The translations under genes were made by a program, and so were the position numbers. This document shows positions 44,901-56,900 of a DNA stretch of 61,992 nucleotides, piece by piece; positions within the stretch are counted from its first letter, which is position 1; every line of letters begins with the position of its first letter. The notes under the pieces are model-generated. The model made no database searches. It had not been told where the DNA came from and saw only the letters and a program-made list of their open reading frames with translations. The stretch comes from Phoronis australis (lineage: Eukaryota; Phoronida; Phoronidae), in the NCBI GenBank assembly GCA_002633005.1, contig NMRA01000234.1, positions 449,525 to 511,516 of the forward strand, given 5' to 3'.

Positions 44901-47900
44901 ACTGGTCAGAGGTACTGGCAGCAGTATTAAAAGGGTCCACTCACCTTTGAATCGAAACACTTTTGACAAACCGTATTGGTTTTTGCTTGTGTATTTCTCA
45001 CTTTGACGAATACTGTTGGTTGCTTTTGGTGCATGTCTCACTGTCATTGGCCAATCTCATTGCCAAAGTTGTTGCATTGGCTGCATTATATCTGTGACTC
45101 ATACACCTTTTAAAAATTTGCCATACTGTTTACTTTCTTTGATAGCCGTGGTGCGGGAAATTTGTATTTTGGAGGGAGCAATTTCAGTATTTTGGACCGC
45201 CAGTGCCATCCCTGGCTTAAGTTCTGTTATGGATTGACTGGCACCCACCATGTGCGTTGCATGGACGTCTTATTGTTATGCTAAGCAATCAGATTTCAGG
45301 GACTATGTTGCAAAATACCAAACATATATTCTGATATGATGCCGAGCTGCACACAAGTTTAACTACTAAAGCTGTTATGTGTATCAGCATGATATGTTGA
45401 CACCAAGGTTTGCTACAAAAAATACACTGGTAATCTTAATACTGTATTAATCTCCCCTGCACGGGAAGAATGCACGTACTACATAGTTCTTCACATCGCT
45501 GAGTTAATTTTGCACTGAGGAAGTCAAGTCAAAGATACTCGATAAACAGTCTATGGTTAAATGAATTAATCATCACATGACATGTACATGATTAGAGTGA
45601 TTAAAATGGACCCACAGTATCATAAAGGCAAAAATAGCCACTTTGAATGCTGGGGAGTGACATTTTTGTTGACTCTGGATGTTGCGTTTGATTCACCAAT
45701 GAATTTCCGCTCTAAAACTCAAATTTTTCCAAGCAAATGACTGTATACATTTCATATCAATAACTCCCCAAGATAACATTTCAAAGGTTAAAAAAGTGAC
45801 GTCAAAACGGTATCCTCACTGGCAAGTCAAAACTCAATTTACGGCAGCCAGTATTCTGGCAGTCAATATTCTGGCGCATTGAAGTAGATGATTATAGATA
45901 TACCATAGTTACATATTGTGATGATGCGTCTTGCCAGCTCGTATAACTAGTGAAATCTCTCTAATGTATCATTTTTGGGATGTGGAGATAACAGTTGACA
46001 TTAAGCGCAAGGTCTATGTAAAATATTAAAACTACGTAGACAGTGTAAAAATGATGTAAATCTGAATGTTTGTGTGTGAGTTTGTGCTCTTGAAGCGTTT
46101 GGTATAATAAAGACGTTTTAAGTTTTCAGGATTTTAAAAAGTCTGTTTATTATTATTACTACTACTACTTGCACTTCCTTTCATTTTGTCGTTTTTCAGA
46201 TTTTTGATGCTTAGTCTATAAATGTGAAGTTGAAGTCTTACTTTTAGTTTCAATCAGATTTCTCTTAGGTGCTCTCACAGGAACCCAGTTTCCCTTCCGG
46301 TAAAACAATGTAATATCAATCATTTGTTGTTTTAGGCTCCCACTCTGGCCTGTTCAGCCCCCTCCACTCTGGTGTTGGATCTGACATTGACATTGAACTT
46401 CGCTCTCAGCCGTCACAGGCAGGTGATGCCCAACCCATTAATAGTGATGCACTGACAAGAAATATTGGTGTGGTGGCGCCACATGTCTGCATCAAGCATG
46501 GCTACTACAAAGTGGAGAAAATGCAGTCGGCCAATCATGTTACAGTACTAGAAACGGGCGAGACATGTTCGTGTCCGAAAGAAGAAAAACACATGACAGG
46601 TGAAGAGACCATGCTACAGAAGAGGTCAGTTATTGTGAGTGAGGATAAGGACCGTCCTGTCTCTGAACCTAGCCAAATACCTGAGAGTAATGGGGTGAGA
46701 GATCCAGCAACTGTGAATGGTAGTAAACGTGAGCCGTTTAATGTGGGAAAGTTTCAGGAGATGTCCACTTTTTTCAGGAATTTCAAATTTGTAATGCCAA
46801 CGTCAGATGAAGAAGAATGCACCAAACAAACAGGCGCAAGTGTTGAGGATATCCGGAGGCAGACGAGTAATGGCTCAATCCAAAACTTGTCATCCTCGAG
46901 GGGCGCCTCACCTGCTACCACCACCACTTACCTGGGAGACTCGGAGGTGGGGGCTGTTGTCCGCCAGTCACGTCCCGAGACTCTTGGATCACAAGTGACT
47001 GAGAAAAGTCAAATATCATCTCCATCTGGGCGACACGAATTAGCTGGTGTGTCTCATTCTGGTGACCGTGGACGATCATCAAGCGTGTCATCAGCTGGGA
47101 GTAGAATTTCAGCTCGATCAGGCCTGAGTGGTGCTCACTACAGAGGGTCATCTCATGCCACTTCTAGGTCATCATTGAGCAGTCGCCATGATGTGGTCGG
47201 TAATCAGGATGGGGACTTGCCACTCAGTGGAGGCAGAGTTTCTCCCATTGGTAATGGCGTGATCTCTTCTTCCCCGAGTTCACCTCCATCAATTGCCAGT
47301 GTCAGGTCAGATGCGGGAAGTAGATCAGAGGCAAGTATAAAGTCAACTGAGAGTAAACGTTCACAGCCCCGTAGGGACATTCTGAAAACTGGCAGTGTTG
47401 ATCACAAATCTGCGACATCTCAAGGGAGTTCATCTTCTGTGCATAGGCAGGCTGGCCTTACCTATGAAAATCTACAGATTGTTAAATCTGGACAGTCTAG
47501 GTCACCGTCTGAACTGTCACAAAGATCCGACTCAACATTGAAGGGTGATGGGAGTGCCAGGTCGTCCCTTGTCAGCTCTGGTACTCGAGGGTCCAGGCAA
47601 GAAGTCAACAGTGAAACGGGCGTCTTGGAAACTGTAGCTGATCTTGTGGTGGGTGATGACAGGTCAACACCACGGTCACAAGTCTCTGTTGGAGGTCTGT
47701 CTGGCCGGTTGAGTAATACTGCAGACTCCGTGGCCTCGTCGGGGATGAGAGGCAAGGCAAGTGAAAAGCTACTCAAACAATATCAGGTAAAGAGTTCCCC
47801 ATTGTTGTTGGGCTGGTGTTTTAGATGAACATACATCTCAAACAATATCAGGTAAAGAGTTCCCCATTGTTGTTGGGCTGGTGTTTTAGGTGAACATACA

Positions 47901-50900
47901 TCTCAAACAATATCAGGTAAAGAGTTCCCCATTGTTGTTGGGCTGGTGTTTTAGATGAGCTTCCATATACAATTTTTTTTTTGAAATCTGATGAAAATGA
48001 ATATTCCTGAGGGTTATTATTTTTAATGTGGTTCCACTTAACCAGACATGTTGGCATGCTTTGTGAATCAATCGAATATCCTTGATTATCACTGTGTCGT
48101 ATTATGTGTAGGAAAATTATGCCTAGATGTTCATAATTTCATGTCTCCTATTTTCTGAAATATCACGATTTCTAGGAAAAATGCAGTCACATAATTATGG
48201 ACATCGAGACATTATTTCTGTGTACATAAGATTCTGTGATCATCAAGAAATACTGAAATTCAGGGGTGTACAATTGATATTTAGAAAGAAATTTGATCCT
48301 CGTTATTTTAAAGTGTGTGTCACCTTTGCAGGACAAGTGGTTGTCCATGTTTCAGCAGATGGAGTGTCAACACCAGCAGCAGATGGCAGCTCTGAACCAT
48401 GAGCACCAAGTCAACATACAACAGCTGCAGGCTCAGATTGAGCAGCAGCTGAGTCAGCAACACCAACTCATTGAAGAGAAACTTGGTTTGTCACCAAAGA
48501 AAGACCAGAGTCCTGATGGTAACGATGACAGTGCCATGGTAACGTCACCACCACCAGGACAGGGAGGTGAAGTAAGACAGGAAGCAACTGGCATTGAGGC
48601 TGGTGACAAAGGATCACAGGGTTCTCTTGTTGTATCCAGGCAAATGGATCAACAGTCATTGTTAGGTAAAAGGTCAAATGCCATAGGAGGTGCTGGTGAA
48701 CCTGCTGGTGGGTTGAGGTTTGGATTTGGTGAATCACAGAAGATTCTTCAGGAAGACGCTGGCAATACTGATGGAGGACAGGGAGAGGGGGATGCTGGAA
48801 TGGACAATCAGAAACAGATTGACACCTTGACCTCAGATCACATCACTGGTGGAATTGGGGATAACTGGGTTGTGAGTGATGTCTTCAGCCATGACTCCAG
48901 CGTGGAGATTACTGATGGTGATTCGAAGTATCCTGTGATACAAACAAACTTTGACCTGGAGACGCCTGTGATGAAGGCACTGCGTCTTAACAAGAAACAC
49001 TCACCAACCACAGGGAAAAGGAAACCTTTGCAGGCAACAAATAGCAAACCATCTGACTGGCCAACCTTGACCAGAGATGATGTTGCCAAGGTGATTCAGT
49101 CTGTGGATGAGTATTTATACCGCTCTACACAAAACACAAAGCCCAAAAGTGACCATGCTTCTGGGGTTAATAAAAATGTATGGCCAAGTGAAGAGGAGGC
49201 AGACCCTGCCAGAGATCCCCCAGGTCCCAGCGGGGAGCAGGTGGAGAGGGAGTGTGGTGAAGGCGAGCACCATAGTCGTCCAGGCTCACCTGGCTCCAGC
49301 ATGTCTACTAGCTATCAACTGTTGCCAGAGCCATCGGCAGACACAGTGCGTGCTGTGCAGAACACTTCAAAGGTGGGTAACCTTGAAAACTTACCTTGCT
49401 CCTAACACACACACACACACGGACATGCACACATACACACAGATAGCAGAAATGGTGGTTTGTAAATTTACATCTTGCAACACCACAACACTTATCACTT
49501 CAAACCATATTAAATAAGTTATACTGGGGTTATGTCTCCGTGAGATGGATACATTCACTCAATTATTTTTAATCTTTAGTATTTACACTGTGATTGTGTC
49601 GATTCCCAAGTTTTCACGTAGCAATCACGTGACAAGAGTTTGACTTGTCGATATAACAAAAATTGCTTTGTAAATATATTATTGCGGTAAGAGGTAATGA
49701 GTCGACCAAATCACTATAGAAAACACAGGCTTGGCGTAAGGTTCTAAGTGGGAACACTTACTATGGTGAGATTTTAACCCGTGCCGTGCATTTAAGCTGG
49801 ATTTGCTTTCAAAGGGCAATAAATACACTGGTAAGTTATGAGACATCCACTTTACATGTCACCGCCCAACAGCAATCCAGTGGAAACATTTAAGCTGACT
49901 TTGACGGCCTAATTTTTCTTGAGAGCCTAGCTTTTGAGCCCATTTAAAATTTGTTGAGCTGGTCAACAGTCTATAAATATTATGGTCTTTGGCTGCAGGC
50001 TTATGTGATCAGATCTTCACTCGGTCAACAGTTTATTAACCGTCTTATAGGCTTACTTAAAATATTTTATTATGCATCTGCACATATATGTGGGTGCATA
50101 TTGCCCTGATCTCTGTCTGCATGTGCAGCATACACTTTATTTTGTTCATATTTCTTCACTTGCTTTAAACGTAGTTTCCAAAATTCAATGAACCATGTGC
50201 TTCAACATACTACACTCGTTAAGAAGCTATGATGTTTCACAATTTTCATTAATTATATGTCTGGTAAATTGTTTTTGTTCATGCTGTTTTGTTAAACGGT
50301 AAACTTTTTTGATCACGAGGTCACCAAATCACATCCGTTTTATAGTTTGTTATGTTTAATCATTATTGTATTTAGTACTCAACATCTGGCATTTCCATGT
50401 GCATTAGAATCGAGTTGTATACACAGGGCATGGGAGAGAATGACTTTGCGTACAGTTGTCTTGGATGCAAGTATTGCTCGTGGTTCGAAGTCGTGTGACT
50501 TGGGCTATACTCTTGGGTTGGGTTCTGATCTTTGTACTCAAAATCAGACTCAAAATTATTTTTGGCATTTTCCATATGATTGTACTAGTGTGCGAATGCA
50601 AGATAAGTGTCTATCATTCTGTACTCGAGTACATTATAGTTCATGCATATGAGTTTCTAGTCCAAGTTCCCCCCTAAATTCTAGCTAAAAACTTATCAAG
50701 ATTTCGAATGAAAACTCAAAATTTAGAGTTCATTATATATACTAGCATACAATAATAGACACTTACTTTGAGTTTGCACAAAAGTAGAGTAGGAAATACC
50801 AAATATAATTTTGAATTCAATTTCGAGTAAAAAATGAGACCCTGGAACTCCAGGCTGCATTTATTTCCATGTAGCTACACACATCAGTAGCTACACACAT

Positions 50901-53900
50901 CAGTAGCTACACACATCAGTAGCTACACACATCAGTAGCTACACACATCAGTAGCTACACACATCAGTAGCTACACTAATCAGGTGTGGTGACATCATCA
51001 ATTGTGTCACTAAGAAAATGAATTCTGACATCATAATTGATATCTTCGATAATTCTCTCAAAGTTCGAAAAATGAAAAATGCCATTAATCGCCACCGTTG
51101 TCTTAAGGAAATTGCCGACAAGTTTCCGACTCCCACGAAGAGTGAAATTGAGGCTAGTGAACAACTGAGGACAGAGCTACAGCAGAGGCATGAAGCTGCT
51201 GTTGATGTATCACCACGTACTGTTGAGAGTACATACACATCACCACTAGAGGGCATGCAGAATGTATCAAAGTAGGTCAAACTTACTTGAATTGCTCTTT
51301 AGTTATATTTCTTGTAGTTTTTGTTTAGTATTATATTCCTTTTGAAACTACTTTTGAAATTTACCCGCAATGTGTTGACTTTGGTATACAGTTCCTTCTT
51401 AGATTTTGTACTTAAAATACTAACTTGTGATTTTTTTTGAAGCAGCCGTGTCAACCTGAGGGAAAAACACCAGCGCCACCTGGCAGACCTCAGGGCATAC
51501 TACGAGCTCGAAATGGAAGACTTGAAGGCCAAGATCTCGTCACCTGACTACATCAAGTCACGTTCTCCGTACAAACAACTTGAGAGAGAAAACACCAGGT
51601 GGCAGGACCGTTGTAATCTACTAGAGAGTGAGCTGCTGAAATCAAAACAGTGAGTGTATTGTTGGGTCTGTACTTCTGGAGTCGTGTTTACCACATTAAA
51701 ATCTGACGATCAACATTTCATGCATCAAGTTGGAGGTTGTAGTTTCATCCGTACAACTGCAGTGTTGTGGGGAATTGTGTTTTACTTTTAGTTGAACGTT
51801 GTCTGCTATTTCTTGTGTTGTAATGTGTTGGTCGTTTGTGTTGGTTGTTTTGATAGATAAAAAAACCAATGTGAAGTTTTCTCGGACTATAGTGATACAA
51901 GTTTTTCCTTACTGTAATGATACAAGTTTTTATTTTAGGTATATTGGAGAGATGGAAGGCCAGTTAGAAAGTATGGAAATGAGAGTGGTAAGATGAATTA
52001 TGGGAAATTTTAAAATGGGATGTACGTTATCTTGTGAAGGTTATCAGTGGCTATTGGTTGTATTCACACAGTTGTGTTCGATTCTTTTCGTGATACCATG
52101 GTTACATCATACTTGTTGTTACAATTAGCTGACCACTGATGTGTGCTTAGTGCAATCAACACATAGTTTGTAGTCTTTCAATATTTAGCAACTTTTGACC
52201 AAAACTACAGCAGCTGTATTGATTGCTAATAATGTTCTTTTATTACTAGGTTACCAAAAGATGTTTGAATAATGATACAATATGACATGTTGAAATAATA
52301 TAATTCCAATGAATGCTAGAGAATGACTTTTGAGAGGAAAAATAAATCAGTCATTTTTGTGTTCATGATGCATTGTATAGCATACAATAATTTCCCGTTT
52401 GCTAGCGGGAGTACCCCAAGCGTCTAGAGACTGCCCAGGATAAGATCACAACTCTACAATACCAGCTTGAGCAGCTCACTACATATTCTAGTGAGAAGGA
52501 TGTGCTGGTACACAAGCTGGAAAGTAAAAATAAAGATCTCTCTGCCAGACTCGAGGAGGCCTATAAGGTAAGACATGTGAGGCCAGTAGTTATTTACCGT
52601 AATCGTTCGGGTTAATGCCCATGCTCAGTTAACCGCCCATCCCCGACTTTAAGTGGATTTTCGATTTAACCGCCCACTGCTCGGTTAAGCGCCCCCGTGC
52701 GATTTTTGAAGATTTCCACTTAAGCACCCACCTCTCAGTTAAGCACCCATCCCCAACTTTTAAAGAATGAAGATTTAGCGCCTAGTGCTAAGGAAACGCG
52801 CGATTCCCCGTAGAAAAAGGTCGATGATCACAATGAGTGCAACGACGCCGGGACTCCGAGACGGTGGTTTAGCAATCTGAATTACAATACAGGTAACGAG
52901 TTATTGTCTTGGGTCATGAACTCACTTCAAAATATAATACCTGAACCTTTTTGTCACTTTATTTTCTTCCCTTGTTTGCAAAGTTTAAGAACGCCGCCGG
53001 CGTCAAAACCTCCGCTTTCAGCGACTTTGTCTGCCGCGCTGAGTTTCCGTCTGCAGTGCACTAGATAAAACATATATTCGAAAAAATCAGGCCAGAGAAA
53101 TGTGACAATGGTTTTGCCAACCCTCCAAATTCTATTAAGATGGGAAGCTCTGTAGGCTCGTATTTTGAACAAATATCACAACTCACGGAAAGATGTCAAA
53201 TTCTCAATATTTTGATGAATAGTTATAGAGGATGTGGGGCGACCGAAGGGACAGTACAAGTGCCTTACTGGGTTACCAATTTCGTTGCTGCCTGTCGATT
53301 TCTGAGTTCAAAGGTTGGCAATAATGTATGTTTCTGTATGATCTTGATGTAATAAAAAACTGCTTGTCAAATTTTGTTTTTCGCTTATTGCATCTCTGTC
53401 AAACTGGTTAGATTTAACTAATGTCGCTGGCTGTTCTTTACTATTTCTTGCGTCAGCCCCTACATAAGCGTGACTGTGTGAATTATCGTTTCCACATCCC
53501 CTTTTTAGCCATCCAGAATAATTTTTTTTATACATTGGCCATTTTCTGCCTGAACAAAAATTCTTACCATTCGAGTCTGAAATATCTACGACGTAGACTG
53601 CTTGACGATAGTGGATAGGAGATTCACGCAGCTAGTTACCGGGATGGGCTTAGGGAGCATCGAGCCGGGAAATATGGGAATAGACTTGACATCGCAGTTT
53701 TGGGGAACATTGGCAAAGAACTGGGTCTTTCGTAACAACAGCTTAAAAGTACATAGTCACGCCCGTTTTTGTTACTTCGTCGGACTGTCGCTATGTGTGA
53801 CTGATTTGTAGTGGTGCACGTGCGCAAGTTCCCACACTTTGGAGTGCATGTTACCTTGACACCAACATGTGATTGACAGGTGACTCACACGTAAGCCCTA

Positions 53901-56900
53901 CGTGCGTGCTGAATACCGCCACTATCTTTGGCCATAAAAAACGGGATGCATATTGAAAGAGGCCGTTATATTACTTGACGGCATTTCCAAGTCACGATTG
54001 TCAGCCGACTGAGACATTGCGCGATAACAGCGGGACCGAACAGTGCCGCAGTGCGATATTACAAGTGATATAAATAGGATAATCTGGACATCTTGCATGA
54101 AAAATAAATATTTTCCACTACGAAGTTTGGTAAGGTGATCGTTTATAATAATGAATTGAAACATTGCTGTTTTTTGACATTTTGTAACATTTTTATGTAG
54201 TTGCTTGAAATTTTATTCTTGATCGACGACTAGCTCGACCACCCCCCGATCCTTGTCTTACTTCTTTGTATAGCATGTTTGGCTCAACAGCAAGAGAGCA
54301 ATGCCGGGCTGTTGAGATAAGACAGCTAGCCACAGAACCATACGCTGAAAATGTCATTGAGTGACGGAGTGTCGACTATAACATCTCAAATACAAAAAAA
54401 CAGCAGAGTTAAGTTTTTCAAACTTTTATTACAACCAATTTTAGAACATTACTGCTCTCTGACTCAGAACTTGACAGCTACATATAGTACGAGACTGTAA
54501 CCATAAATTTGATGTCTTACTTCTGCAACATGTGAAGCTTGCACGCGCACTTAAGCAGGGTCACATCTTGAAACAGTTTTATTCTAGTGGAGGCTGCGTG
54601 GTCACTGGTCATCTGCGCACTGCAGGACGGCACGGGGCTATTACTCAGCAATTTTGTAAATTTAATAGTGAATGACTAATCTGAGGGCAAGAGAACCTTT
54701 GTTGGGATCATCCGCTGTTATGACGTTTTCACAGTCATTTGGCGACGTGACGATAAAGCTCTTTGAAAAGGGCTATGCGTTCCGAGTATGATTGTCGTGT
54801 GGGGATTTAGATTGCCAGGTAAGATTAGCCGCCCAGGACGGTTGTCTGTCGTAATAAGCGCCCATGTTCGGTTAACTGCCCATCCCCTACTTTAGGTGGA
54901 TTTTCGATTTAACCGCCCACTGCTCGGTTAACCGCCCTCCCCCGATTTCTTGGATTCGCTTATTTAACCGCCCAGGGCGTTAACCCAAATGATTACGGTA
55001 GTTTTAATTGGGGATTCTCAGTCATGAGTCATCCAAGTCTACCTTAGACTGAGAAAAAAATAAGTATTGGTTGGCTTGAGGTATGTTGTTACCATTAACT
55101 ATTAAGTAGAAAAAGTTGTAAGTCTGTTGACTTTGTAGTGAGTTGCATTTTGAATTGCTGTTTTGGACAAGTGTCTTGGGCGAAATAATGTCCAGGGCTG
55201 AATTGCCTAGACGCACGAATCTCACAAGTAAAGCTAGTGTGTTCACGTGCTTTGTTTGTTATACAAAGTGAGATCTCGCATGAGTGTATTGTGTCTACTG
55301 AACAAGCACCAGTTATGGACTTCACTTTTGATGGGGTGGACATATTTCTTACTCTTATTACTGCGTGTGTTTGTGTGTGTGCGTGTGCGTGTGCTTGTGT
55401 GTAGCTGTGGTCTTTGTCCTGTCTTGGCATCTCTGACTTGATTGGTGTGTTGGAATAATGTCTTGACATCTTTGTTTTCACAGCTTCAAGACTTGAAATT
55501 GGCCAACGCATGCAAGGACGCTGCTTTGTTGAAAAAGGTACAAACTGCTTGTAATAATGTGTTTGCTAGTTAACATATTCTTAGCGCAGCAATTGCTGTA
55601 TGACAGTATAAACTTTATTTTGGTATGAAAATCAAGGTCCCTTTTTTGACCATGCATACTGTGAGGTGCTCTTATGGATCCTGTCCCATTATGATACAAT
55701 ACTGTCTGACTGTGATGTGTTTTTACAGGTCCAATCTCAACATGACAAACTAGTGACGGAGCATGAGAAGATGAAGGCAGCATTACTCACAGCCGAGAAT
55801 GAGATTTATGATTCCAGGACTCAGTTGGCTGAATACAAGAGGTAGCCTGTGATTTCTGGTCTTCTAACAGCTGACAAGAACCTCAGTCAAAATTTGAAAA
55901 GTTTCAGAATAAATTTTTTTAGCCAAACTCCGTATTTACATCCTGTGATGTTGGTTAAGTTCTCTTCATAATTACATCCACTTACTTTTGTTAGTAATCC
56001 CTTAACTTTCATTCTATGCTGATGTCCATATGTTTGATCTAAATTTGCCCTATGTATTTACAACCAGTTTTCTCCATATTTATAATTAGTTATGCTTCAT
56101 TTTCATCTATATGGTTCCTCTCTGTCACTTTTTAACCCGTTTTCCATATTTAGTGTTAGTCGTGATGTGCACATGTCTTCCATGCAGGTTCTTCACTCTT
56201 TGTTTGTACTGCAGGACAGTGGCCGACCTTCACCTTGAGCAGAAGCGACTGAGCCGGGAGAACGACTTGTTGAGACATCGTGGTCTGTCCACCACACTTG
56301 GGTAAGCTCTGTGGTCATAGATGTGTGAGAGCGAGGTGCAATGTGTGGCTGGATGGCATGCCTGATATTCATCTGCATAAACCATTCCATTCTAGCACAG
56401 ACTAACAGCCGGTTATATATTGTCAAGTCAGCCTGTAGACTCTGATCTCGAGCCACAACTAATTGTCACTTCCTTCCTAGTCCAAAAATGACATCTATTT
56501 TGTCCGTGAAACAATTTTGATGGCAATTCCATAACTGTAAGCAGTGTGACACATGCTCAAAGTGAGGCTTGATTAAACTTGATGTCAACGTAGTATTGTA
56601 GAATCACTGAATTCTTGACTATTTGTTTTTTACTTACCTTTGCAGTCGACATGACCACGAGTCACGACAGAGAGCTGTCATGCTGTCAGAATCACAGGCC
56701 ACATACAGAGCGCACCAAATAAGCCCTAGGACAGCCATGAGTCAGGGGAACCACTCAGACACATATATGCTCAAGACAGAGACAGATCGTAGACTTCACA
56801 ATGTTGATGTTGAAAGGTAGATCTCTGGACTTCGTTACTGGTGTTTGTTATTAGAGGGTGTTCTGCGTGAATGGCAGGGGCAAGCAGAATAGTGCAGTGT

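Noticed and set aside
46470-46472. Start codon for MPHOSPH9 at 46470
   Set aside because: This is GTG inside an open exon; phase-compatible exons upstream begin with ATG at 41893.
50872-50983. CRISPR-like array
   Set aside because: Direct head-to-tail 16-bp units with no spacers in a eukaryotic intron; a minisatellite. The same applies to 20430-20672 and 39559-39710.
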